Origin: JAPUDS01 sp050258575
GTDB lineage: Bacteria > Patescibacteriota > Saccharimonadia > Saccharimonadales > Saccharimonadaceae
Reading direction: 5' to 3'
Length of the DNA: 13,038 nucleotides
Assembly (NCBI GenBank): GCA_050258575.1
Contig: JBLMYZ010000016.1
Span: forward strand, 1 to 13,038
The notes beneath the pieces are model-generated. The model made no database searches. It was given only the letters and a program-made list of their open reading frames with translations, and was not told where the DNA came from. Shown here one piece after another: positions 1 to 6,282 of the stretch; within the stretch, counting starts at the first letter, position 1, and the number at the start of each line of letters is the position of its first letter. The translations under genes and the position numbers were made by a program.

Positions 1-34
1 TCATTTGTGGTGGACCGGGTTGCTCTCCGCTCAT
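1..34 (-). CDS. Start of an unidentified gene running off the left edge (partial)
   Basis: An ATG at 34-32 opens a minus-strand frame reading MSGEQPGPPQM before the window ends, so only 11 codons are visible and no function can be given. The start is supported by context rather than by the peptide. An AAAAGG ribosome-binding sequence lies at 49-44, about 9 nt upstream, and a good sigma-70 promoter lies at 103-75, giving a leader of about 34 nt. The neighbouring gene at 100-1008 ends exactly inside the -35 element, which fits a new transcription unit starting here. The Gly/Pro/Gln-rich start suggests a disordered N-terminus, but this is a weak inference from a few residues. Confidence 0.4.
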   Translation of the reverse strand, partial: MSGEQPGPPQM

Positions 35-53
35 AGATTTCTACCTTTTGTTT

Positions 54-65
54 ATTACGCGTAAT
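54..65. promoter_or_regulatory. 12-bp perfect palindrome, candidate operator
   Basis: ATTACGCGTAAT is a perfect 12-bp inverted repeat; the next bases outward (T and T) do not pair. It sits just downstream of the predicted transcription start (about 68) and upstream of the ribosome-binding sequence of the gene starting at 34. That is a typical place for a repressor site. No regulator can be named. Confidence 0.35.
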
Positions 66-74
66 TTTGCTCTC

Positions 75-103
75 AGATTACCATAACCGCTTCTGTTCGT
101 CAA
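75..103 (-). promoter_or_regulatory. Sigma-70 promoter with extended -10
   Basis: Reading leftward, TTGACG (103-98) is followed by a 17-nt spacer and TAATCT (80-75), preceded by TGG (83-81), an extended -10 TGn. This is the most complete promoter in the window: -35 five of six matches, ideal spacing, and TGn. The predicted start is near 68. The -35 overlaps the TGA stop of the upstream gene (102-100), so the gene at 34 seems to be transcribed independently. Confidence 0.6.
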
Positions 104-1008
104 TCATAATGACGCGCAAAAATATCCCGTAACATGCGCGCCAGACCGTCAGTACGCTCTAGGGTAAAATCAACGATCTCACCCACTTCTTCCTCGTCAA
201 TCCGCCATATCACCACCGGCACTTTCTGGCCGTCATGGCCGTTGTAGACACGTGTAAAACCGTTGCGGTCTGCCATGATCAGCGCCTCTTCGCTGAGCCG
301 CCCCTCGCGCTGCAAGTTGTGGATACGGTAGTGAAACGCTGAACGCGTCTTCAGGTCGACGTTGATACTTTGAAGCGTTTTTGGGTCGGTGATACGCATA
401 TCTATCCCGAACGCGTCCACCCGCCGGCTGGTCATTTCAGCTTCAAACCCTTCCTTCTGCACCCCCAGATACACGGCAATCTCTCGGCTAAGGCCCCTGA
501 CGATCGCCGAATATTGCTCGTCGGAAAACCGTCGCGTCCCAGCCCGCTGACACGTCAGGTCGCAGAGCTGCCGAATCCACTGCTCGGCGTGCGGCAGCAT
601 GTCATGCGGCAGCGCAAGCACCGATGCAACGAACGCGTCGTTAAAATCTATCAGCTCAAACAACCGGTGCTCTTTGTTGTGATACCCGTGTGGATGTTTG
701 TCCATTTCTTCCTGTGCCACCGCGGCTTGTGGTGCAGACAGCGCCAGCGCGTACAACCATGCCTCTGCTACTTGTAGCTGCTCGACTGGTCGTTTCTGTA
801 GCTTGTACGCCTCGGCTCGTGCCGCATCAACCAGTGTCGTGAGCGGTCGAAGGTCCTGTTTTTTGCGCCAGGCACGTTTGCTAATATGCGCCGCTCTCAG
901 CCGCTGCGCAACTCGCGCGAACAGCTCAAGTGAGGTCAGCGCCGTTCCTGAAAACGCCTCGTTATTCTGCGGTCGCCAACGCCGCCAATGCCCACTCATG
1001 CTCCGCAT
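100..1008 (-). CDS. Uncharacterised protein with PD-(D/E)XK nuclease-like motif
   Basis: This is a 302-residue protein I do not recognise by name. The C-terminal half has the layout of a PD-(D/E)XK nuclease core: a Glu in a helix (E176), then GID (D203) on a predicted strand, then VDLK (D218, K220) on the next strand about 15 residues later. The N-terminal 160 residues are mostly helical and basic at the start. There is no signal peptide or membrane segment, so it should be cytoplasmic. The ATG at 1008 lies immediately after the TAA of the HAD gene and has AGGAG at 1025-1021, 12 nt upstream; a second ATG at 999 is possible. It is the last gene of the polA-led operon. A DNA repair or nucleic-acid-processing role is inferred only from the motif and from polA. 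Confidence 0.75.
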   Translation of the reverse strand: MRSMSGHWRRWRPQNNEAFSGTALTSLELFARVAQRLRAAHISKRAWRKKQDLRPLTTLVDAARAEAYKLQKRPVEQLQVAEAWLYALALSAPQAAVAQEEMDKHPHGYHNKEHRLFELIDFNDAFVASVLALPHDMLPHAEQWIRQLCDLTCQRAGTRRFSDEQYSAIVRGLSREIAVYLGVQKEGFEAEMTSRRVDAFGIDMRITDPKTLQSINVDLKTRSAFHYRIHNLQREGRLSEEALIMADRNGFTRVYNGHDGQKVPVVIWRIDEEEVGEIVDFTLERTDGLARMLRDIFARHYD

Positions 1009-1578
1009 TTACCGCAATAACTCCTGTAGTTCCCGTTTGCATTGCTCGAAGCTCGCGTAGTGGATAGCTTTCATCCCGACCTCTTCGGCCGCGGCGCAGT
1101 AGTGCTGTTTGTCATCGATAAAGACGCATTCTTTCGGTTCTACTTCCAACATTTCCGCCGCCATTTGGTATATCTCCGGCGACGGCTTGACGACACCGAG
1201 TTTGTAAGACAACGCTTCGGCGTCAAATAGCGCCCGGTTTTCTTTGCCAATCAGCTCGTCAAGGATATCGGCGTGAATGTTCGAAAGAATCGCCAGTTTG
1301 TACCTTGGTTTCAACTCCGCGCGAATATAGTCGAACAATGGCTGATTCGGCGCGTTCGCGTCAAGCTCCCGAATCACTTGCTGCACCGGTATGCCGGCTA
1401 ATTTGCCAAGCAACACGAAGTGCTCATGTTCCGAGATTTTCCCAAGGTTCGTCCTGTCATCACTTTTCCACGCCTCGGCTACGAGTTCAGGACTCTGGCT
1501 AAGATGCGTCTGGACGAACTGCGGCAGCGCATCGCCGACCAGTACGCCGAAACAATCGAAAATAACCGCCTTTATCAT
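1009..1578 (-). CDS. HAD superfamily hydrolase (subfamily IA type), atypical motif I
   Basis: This 189-residue protein has all four HAD motifs: DCFGV at 8-12 (nucleophile D8), LSN with S99, K131 in VVKP, and FIDD with D155/D156. The helical region between motifs I and II (about 15-85) fits a C1 cap of subfamily IA. The second acidic residue of motif I (DxD), the general acid in phosphatases, is Phe (F10). Haloacid dehalogenases have Tyr here, and some other HAD families also lack this Asp, so the usual phosphatase chemistry cannot be assumed. The start overlaps the stop of the phosphohistidine-domain gene as ATGA. A ribosome-binding sequence, AAAGGAGAGG, lies in the last codons of that gene. 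The coupling suggests that it acts on the same substrate or pathway as the split dikinase. Confidence 0.9.
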   Translation of the reverse strand: MIKAVIFDCFGVLVGDALPQFVQTHLSQSPELVAEAWKSDDRTNLGKISEHEHFVLLGKLAGIPVQQVIRELDANAPNQPLFDYIRAELKPRYKLAILSNIHADILDELIGKENRALFDAEALSYKLGVVKPSPEIYQMAAEMLEVEPKECVFIDDKQHYCAAAEEVGMKAIHYASFEQCKRELQELLR

Positions 1579-2663
1579 ACGCTTCGCACCTCTCCTTTTT
1601 CAGTATCGACTATGGCCTTATCGCCGTCTTTCAGCACTTTCGTCGCGTTGCCCGTGCCGACGATACACGGCTTTTTCAGCTCGCGCGCGACGATTGCCGC
1701 ATGCGACAGTATGCCGCCGTTATCCGTCACGATCGCTACTGCTTTTTGCATGAGCGGCACGAGGTCGGGTGTCGTCATTTCAGAAACCAGAACCGCGCCA
1801 TCCGGAAAGCTTTCGACCGCATCGCCGGGCTGAACGATCTTTACAGCTCCTTCCGCGGTTCCAGTACAACCCACCTGCCCTTTGACGGCCGCGTTACCAG
1901 CCGCAACCGGAGGTGTTATATCGCCAATAAGCTCGCCCATGGTCGGAGAATAATCTATAAACCACAGCCCGAAATCATCGGTGCTAGTCGTTTCGAAGTA
2001 GCCTTTCAGGTACCCATGCGAAAACGTTGCGTTCAGTTTCGCACCGGCTTGCTTCATCTCATTCTCGTCAAATTGCAGATACGACACTATGAACTGCATA
2101 TGCTCAAGCATCTCGTCGTCTTTCGGCTGCATTTGCCACTCGGTAAAATCAAACGAGAACGTCCGAGGCCGATGATCACCGTCATATATACCCTGGGTCA
2201 ATTGGCTATGGCGACCCTGAATAATCTCGCCGAAAATACCTCCGTCATTGACGACGAAAATAGTTGCAAATGTCTGGTCGTCGCTGTGCGGCATATACTC
2301 CGCCCGATATTTTTCCGGATCAATATGTTGTTCATGAAACCACTTCTGAACATCCCTCACCGACCAACCACGCATCCTTAGTTTCGGCAATGAATGGTCG
2401 AGCGGTATGAGGCGTAGTGCGCATAGTTCATCGCCGTGATTATCCAGGAACTTCGCATGTTCCGGCGTATTGTCGGCCACGTCACGTGCCGTGAACTTCA
2501 CTTGTTCGTCGTATGGAATACCGGCGATTTCTTTAAGAATTGCGAGGCGCTCGCGTTTTTCGTTGTCTTCCTTTCGAAGCGCTTCCGCATCCTCGTGATT
2601 GATGTCTTCCAGCCACTCGGTCAGTGATTTTTGTGTCAGGTACAAGTCGTTGTTTACGGTCAT
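1575..2663 (-). CDS. PEP-utilising (phosphohistidine) domain protein, C-terminal half of a split dikinase-like enzyme
   Basis: This 362-residue protein ends in a PEP-utiliser mobile (swivelling) domain at about 268-360. The segment TDNGGILSHAAIVARE (313-328) carries the phospho-accepting H321. In PEP synthase, PPDK and rifampin phosphotransferase this His shuttles phosphate between ATP and the second substrate. Residues 1-250 are a domain I cannot name; it includes LRLIP (83-87), RMRG (96-99) and GEIIQGRHSQLTQG (145-158) and may bind the substrate. The C-terminal TIM-barrel domain of PEP synthase that binds PEP/pyruvate is absent, so this is not a standard PpsA. The ATG is 8 nt after the stop of the ATP-grasp gene, and the 3' end overlaps the HAD gene by 4 nt. 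A substrate cannot be given. Confidence 0.85.
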   Translation of the reverse strand: MTVNNDLYLTQKSLTEWLEDINHEDAEALRKEDNEKRERLAILKEIAGIPYDEQVKFTARDVADNTPEHAKFLDNHGDELCALRLIPLDHSLPKLRMRGWSVRDVQKWFHEQHIDPEKYRAEYMPHSDDQTFATIFVVNDGGIFGEIIQGRHSQLTQGIYDGDHRPRTFSFDFTEWQMQPKDDEMLEHMQFIVSYLQFDENEMKQAGAKLNATFSHGYLKGYFETTSTDDFGLWFIDYSPTMGELIGDITPPVAAGNAAVKGQVGCTGTAEGAVKIVQPGDAVESFPDGAVLVSEMTTPDLVPLMQKAVAIVTDNGGILSHAAIVARELKKPCIVGTGNATKVLKDGDKAIVDTEKGEVRSV

Positions 2664-2664
2664 A

Positions 2665-2676
2665 TCCTTTATTATA
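2665..2676 (-). promoter_or_regulatory. Possible internal -10 (TATAAT) before the phosphohistidine-domain gene
   Basis: A perfect TATAAT (2676-2671) lies 7 nt upstream of the ATG at 2663, the same distance seen at other starts in this window. There is no TGn and no good -35, and the hexamer overlaps tandem TAA stop codons of the preceding gene, so chance is a real possibility. The AAAGGA (2669-2664) directly before the ATG could be a closely spaced ribosome-binding site. Confidence 0.25.
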
Positions 2677-3325
2677 CGGTAGTTATCGGCCTCGCCTGCA
2701 GTAAATATAATTCATCTTTTTCGTACGCCCATTCGATATCAACCGCATACCCGAAAAATTCTTCGACACGCTTTGTCAGATTAATAACCGCAGTGAGTTC
2801 GCTCTCGGTCAAGATCGGTTCGGTTCCCGTAAGATGTTCCTCACCGCCTTCTATATACGTATCGGGTGTAACAAATCCGCTCACAAGTTTTTCGCCGAGA
2901 CCCCGGACCGCTTCGACGACGACTTTTGCTTCGCCGGTCACGGGATGCCGCGAAAATGCAACGCCGCTCACCCTGGAATGAACCATTTTCTGGACGATGA
3001 CCGCGACGCCACCGCTTTCCACGTCGTGCACCGCCGCATACGCCCGGACACGTTCGGAATCCGCCGAACGGCGGCAACGTTCTATGGCGTCAACAAGCCC
3101 GCCTCTCTCGACGTTCAATACCGTTTCGAGCTGGCCTGCCCATGCCGCCTCTTTACTATCTTCATTCACGGCACTTGAGCGCACTGCGACTTTTTCCGCG
3201 CCCAGCTCATTGAATTTGTTCAACGTATCGTCAAGCGGTTCATCGGGTGCAATCACGAAAAAGTCCGGTACCCGGAACATGACCGATAATTTCAGTAGAT
3301 TGTCCGCCTTGCCGCCGAGTGTCAC
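2672..3325 (-). CDS. PEP-synthase-type ATP-grasp domain protein (PPDK_N), N-terminal half of a split dikinase-like enzyme
   Basis: This 217-residue protein is a stand-alone nucleotide-binding domain of the PEP synthase/PPDK family. It shows LGGKADNL at 3-10, AVRSSAVNED at 47-56, AGQLETVLNV at 63-72, VQKMV at 111-115, SGVAFSRHPVTG at 120-131, DIEWA at 196-200 and LLQARPITTV at its end. These cover the family landmarks from the glycine loop to the closing QxRPI, but in about 215 residues instead of the usual 320 or so, so the lid regions are shortened. It would transfer ATP phosphate to the His of the next gene's product. Translation starts at GTG (3325-3323), overlapping the polA TGA stop as GTGA. 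An upstream extension is open in frame, but the family start fits the GTG. Confidence 0.85.
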   Translation of the reverse strand: MTLGGKADNLLKLSVMFRVPDFFVIAPDEPLDDTLNKFNELGAEKVAVRSSAVNEDSKEAAWAGQLETVLNVERGGLVDAIERCRRSADSERVRAYAAVHDVESGGVAVIVQKMVHSRVSGVAFSRHPVTGEAKVVVEAVRGLGEKLVSGFVTPDTYIEGGEEHLTGTEPILTESELTAVINLTKRVEEFFGYAVDIEWAYEKDELYLLQARPITTV

Positions 3326-5844
3326 GCCTCGCCCCAGTTTTTCCCCGAACTGGTATCGACTTTCAATGTCACACCGAGTTCAGGGTAAATATTCTCCATG
3401 GTTTCTCTCAGAATCTTTTTGACGGTGTCTTCGTTGCCTTCTGGACACTCGACGAGTATGGAATCGTGTATTTGCAGCACCTGCACGCCGAACCCGTCGA
3501 TTTCTTCTTCGACTTTCAACATTGCCATCTTCATGAGATCAGCCTCCGTCCCCTGTATTGGCATGTTCGCAGCCTGCCGCTCTGCGCCAGAGCGAACCAT
3601 AAAATTGCTCGACTTGGCATCTGGCGTGGGTCGCCGCCGCCCAAACAACGTTTCCACGTAACCGTCGGTTTTAGCTTTTTGAATAGTGCTGTCGATATAG
3701 CGGCGGATCGGTGCACGCAGGCGAAAATACTCATCAATAAACTGTTTCGCCTCTGTAAAACTCATACCGGTCGCCGCCGCGAGTCCGTGCGGACTCATAC
3801 CATACAAAACTCCGAAATTAATCACTTTTGCGTCGCGGCGTTGGTTTTTTGTCACTTGATCAATCGGCACACCATACACATCAGACGCCGTTTTCGCATG
3901 AATATCCACCCCGCTGTTAAAGTCCTGGACGAGTTCCTCGTCACCAGCGAGTACCGCCGCTAGGCGCAGCTCAAACTGACTATAGTCAGCACTAACGAAC
4001 ACGTTGCCTTCAGCCGGAACAAATGCCTCGCGAATCTTTTTCCCAAGATCGCTACGCACTGGGATATTTTGCAAATTCGGATCAACAGAGCTGAGCCGGC
4101 CGGTCGCCGCCACGTCTTGGTTAAATGTCGTATGCAGCCGCGACTGGTCATCGACCAGTTTGGGCAGAGCCTGAACATAGGTGTTTTGCAGTTTCGTCAG
4201 CTCGCGAAACTTCTCGATCAGCTCAACGATCGGGTGCAGCCCGCGCAGTTTGTCGAGCTCTTTCTGCCCTGTCGAGTAACCAGTTTTGCCTTTTTTGATC
4301 CCCAGGGTCGGTAACAGCAGTGTTTCAAACAACACCTCGCTGAGTTGCAGCGGCGAGGCAATATTGAACGCTTTGCCTGCCGCGTCAAAGATAGCGCTTT
4401 CGAGCGCCGCAATGTCTGCTGTCAGCGCGTTATCCATTTCGCCGAGAAACGCCGTGTCGAGTATGATACCACGGTGCTCCATGCGCGCCAAAATAGGAAT
4501 AAGCGGAAAATCAATCTGTTTGGCAACTCGCGCCAGCCTTGGCAACTCCTCAAACGCCTTGGTCTGCTCGGTGTACAGCATCCATAGGCCAGCGACCACC
4601 TCCCCTGGTTTCGTTTCGTCAACGCCCAGCATGTCCGACATGGCCCGTGACTTGCGCAACGGGTCGAGCAAAAATGCTGCGTGGCGGGTATCAAACATCG
4701 TCGGGAGCGCTGAAATGCCGTGTCGTAAAATATTGAGACACACCGCGTTACCGCCGTGCACGACCCACTGCATGCCGTCAATCAGCTGGACGATATCTTG
4801 TTGCAACACTTTTGCAAAAGCCGTTGGCCGGTGTGACACGTACCACTGCCCGTCCTGCTCAAACACCGCGAGCCGCTCAGCTGCGGCTAGTTTCTCACGG
4901 TAACCGTCGTCCATCTCGACTTCTTGCGCCGGTATAACCTCGGCAAGTGTTTCGTCGGCAATCACAGCGTCGGTGCGCATACCAGCCGGCAACGCTCGCA
5001 GCAGACTGCGAAACTCAAGCTGTACCAGCATACGTTTGAGTTTTACCGGGTCAATGTCCTCGACGTCCGCCACACCCCAGTCCAGCTCTACCGGCGCATC
5101 GCACCAGATTTCCGAAATCGACTTCGACAGGTAGGCACTGGCTTTGCCGTCCTCAAGCTTGCGGCGCAAGCTGTCTTTGAGTTCCCAGAGGTTATCGTAG
5201 ATATTGTCCAAGTTACCATATTTTTGCAACAAGCCGACAGCGGTCTTCTCGCCGATGCCCGGCACGCCAGGAATATTGTCCGAGCTGTCGCCTTTGAGCG
5301 CCTTGAGGTCGAGAAATTGGTCAACCCGAATACCGTATTTTTCCTCAAAATGCGCCGGTTCAAACAATTCGATATTGGTGAAGCCTTTTTTCATAGCGTA
5401 GACGTGTGTCGTCGGGCTGACCACCTGCAGCGCATCGAGGTCTGAGGTGATCAGACAGCATTCCACGCCCTTGGCCTCGGCTTGTTTGGCAAACGTCCCC
5501 ATGATATCGTCGGCTTCGTAGTCGTCGAGCTCGTAGAGCGGCCAGCCAAACGCGTCCAGCAGCTCGTGAAGTATCGGAATTTGCTCATAAAAATCTGGTG
5601 GCGCCGGTTTGCGGCCTGCTTTGTAGTCTTGGTAGAGTTCTTTTCGTTTGCGAATATTGGTTTTGGGCTTGTCCCACGCCACCGCTACGTAGTCTGGTTT
5701 CAGTTTCTTGATGAGCTCCAAACTAAGCGCCGCAAACCCATACACCCCGCCTGTCGGCGTGCCATCTTTCGTGCTCAGGTTGGGCATAGCATAGTACCCC
5801 CTGTAAAACACCGACTTCCCATCTATCACCGCAAGACGTTTCAT
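3322..5844 (-). CDS. polA: DNA polymerase I
   Basis: This 840-residue protein has the three-part PolA layout. Residues 1-290 are the 5' nuclease, with acidic metal ligands visible at D8, D58, E110/D112/D113, D135/D137 and D186/D189 and a helix-hairpin-helix at VPGIGEKTA (194-202). Residues 320-440 occupy the place of the 3'-5' exonuclease, but the DxE signature is absent (VFEQDGQ), so proofreading is predicted to be lost. Residues 450-840 are the polymerase: DYSQFELR motif A (D620), the O helix RRDAKVINFGVLYG (669-682; R669, K673, F677, Y681), and QIHDS motif C (H793, D794). It fills gaps in replication and repair. The ATG at 5844 is preceded by an extended -10 only 6 nt away, and there is no well-spaced Shine-Dalgarno, so a leaderless message is likely. 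It heads the operon running to position 100. Confidence 0.98.
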   Translation of the reverse strand: MKRLAVIDGKSVFYRGYYAMPNLSTKDGTPTGGVYGFAALSLELIKKLKPDYVAVAWDKPKTNIRKRKELYQDYKAGRKPAPPDFYEQIPILHELLDAFGWPLYELDDYEADDIMGTFAKQAEAKGVECCLITSDLDALQVVSPTTHVYAMKKGFTNIELFEPAHFEEKYGIRVDQFLDLKALKGDSSDNIPGVPGIGEKTAVGLLQKYGNLDNIYDNLWELKDSLRRKLEDGKASAYLSKSISEIWCDAPVELDWGVADVEDIDPVKLKRMLVQLEFRSLLRALPAGMRTDAVIADETLAEVIPAQEVEMDDGYREKLAAAERLAVFEQDGQWYVSHRPTAFAKVLQQDIVQLIDGMQWVVHGGNAVCLNILRHGISALPTMFDTRHAAFLLDPLRKSRAMSDMLGVDETKPGEVVAGLWMLYTEQTKAFEELPRLARVAKQIDFPLIPILARMEHRGIILDTAFLGEMDNALTADIAALESAIFDAAGKAFNIASPLQLSEVLFETLLLPTLGIKKGKTGYSTGQKELDKLRGLHPIVELIEKFRELTKLQNTYVQALPKLVDDQSRLHTTFNQDVAATGRLSSVDPNLQNIPVRSDLGKKIREAFVPAEGNVFVSADYSQFELRLAAVLAGDEELVQDFNSGVDIHAKTASDVYGVPIDQVTKNQRRDAKVINFGVLYGMSPHGLAAATGMSFTEAKQFIDEYFRLRAPIRRYIDSTIQKAKTDGYVETLFGRRRPTPDAKSSNFMVRSGAERQAANMPIQGTEADLMKMAMLKVEEEIDGFGVQVLQIHDSILVECPEGNEDTVKKILRETMENIYPELGVTLKVDTSSGKNWGEA

Positions 5845-5850
5845 GCCTCT

Positions 5851-5859
5851 AGTATATCA
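5851..5859 (-). promoter_or_regulatory. Extended -10 of polA (leaderless type)
   Basis: TGA TATACT (5859-5851) is an extended -10 followed by exactly 6 nt (AGAGGC) and the polA ATG. With normal spacing the +1 would be the A of the start codon. No convincing -35 is seen 16-18 nt upstream (A-rich GAAAAA). The element lies in the 16-nt gap after the whiB-like stop codon (5861). Confidence 0.5.
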
Positions 5860-5860
5860 G

Positions 5861-6079
5861 TTAACGACGTGGATTTTTCATCGTTTGGCGCTGTTTAGCG
5901 CCCATACCTGCTCGCACACCCCACTGCACGTCTTCCCGCAGACCTTCCTCAAGACAATCCATACTGACCGAACAGTCGTCGCAAACCTTCTTGATATATA
6001 GCGGCACTGGCCCGCTATCTTGGAAAAATAGTTCGGTATCTATACCCAGACAATTAGCCCTTTCGTGCCAGTCGCCCAT
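5861..6079 (-). CDS. WhiB-family iron-sulfur transcription regulator
   Basis: This 72-residue protein has the complete WhiB cysteine pattern: C10, then C33-x2-C36-x5-C42, which ligates a [4Fe-4S] cluster in known members. The N-terminus DWHERANC followed by DTELFF matches the WhiB start (W, A, C, then D-x-E-L-F-F). The usual G-[VI]-W-G-G turn appears as QWGVRAGM (52-59), and the tail has basic residues (AKQRQTMKNPRR) as in DNA-binding WhiB proteins. Actinobacterial WhiB proteins bind region 4 of the primary sigma factor, whose gene is nearby at 6830-7819. The frame stays open upstream to about 6160 but contains no ATG, GTG or TTG, so ATG 6079 is the only conventional start. There is no Shine-Dalgarno, and a small ORF overlaps the start in another frame. 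Family call is strong; target genes and cluster chemistry are inferred. Confidence 0.85.
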   Translation of the reverse strand: MGDWHERANCLGIDTELFFQDSGPVPLYIKKVCDDCSVSMDCLEEGLREDVQWGVRAGMGAKQRQTMKNPRR

Positions 6080-6225
6080 CGGTGCGACGGTCTTTTCACA
6101 GCTTGTCTTCCAACATGCGCTGTTTTCTCGGGGCGTTCTGGCAGTTCTTCTGACGATGCACTAAAAACATGGTCCAGCTCGGACTGATCACCAGAAACAT
6201 CGTGCTCTATAAGAAACTCAGACAT
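6040..6225 (-). CDS. Small ORF overlapping the whiB-like start (leader peptide or 5' part of whiB by frameshift)
   Basis: A 61-residue frame starts at ATG 6225-6223 (MSEFLIEHD...) and runs 40 nt into the WhiB-like gene in another frame. Its sequence matches no family I know: the first 35 residues are acidic, the rest is basic. The start has a TACAAT exactly 7 nt upstream, like other starts here, so transcription and translation probably do begin at this point. A shift by -1, or one extra base, for example at the four-C run (forward-strand GGGG at 6130-6133), would fuse its acidic N-terminus to the WhiB domain, giving about 122 residues. It may therefore be a leader peptide, a coupled small gene, or the true N-terminus of WhiB hidden by a frameshift or assembly error. 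Confidence 0.35.
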   Translation of the reverse strand: MSEFLIEHDVSGDQSELDHVFSASSEELPERPEKTAHVGRQAVKRPSHRWATGTKGLIVWV

Positions 6226-6232
6226 CGCCTCT

Positions 6233-6260
6233 ATTGTAGCCACCTTGCCTGTGTTTGCAA
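6233..6260 (-). promoter_or_regulatory. Probable promoter of the small ORF/whiB unit
   Basis: TTGCAA (6260-6255), a 16-nt spacer and TACAAT (6238-6233), then 7 nt (AGAGGCG) to the ATG at 6225. The -35 matches four of six positions and the -10 five of six. A TG lies close by (TGGCTACAAT) but one base further than the TGn position. It starts transcription of the WhiB unit separately from dnaG-rpoD. Confidence 0.45.
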
Positions 6261-6282
6261 GCACAAGGATTGTTATTTTTCG

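Noticed and set aside
1701..2381. Long plus-strand open frame (226 codons) opposite the phosphohistidine-domain gene, with similar ones at 3319-3963, 4286-4903 and 4924-5445
   Set aside because: They are antisense to genes with clear family motifs, their translations show no domain pattern, and none has a promoter or ribosome-binding site worth noting.
6240..6266. Stem-loop (CCTTGTG with CACAGG, or CTTGC with GCAAG) after the kinase gene as terminator or attenuator
   Set aside because: Stems are short, bulged and mutually exclusive, with no U-tract; the region is explained at least as well as the -35 area of the whiB unit.
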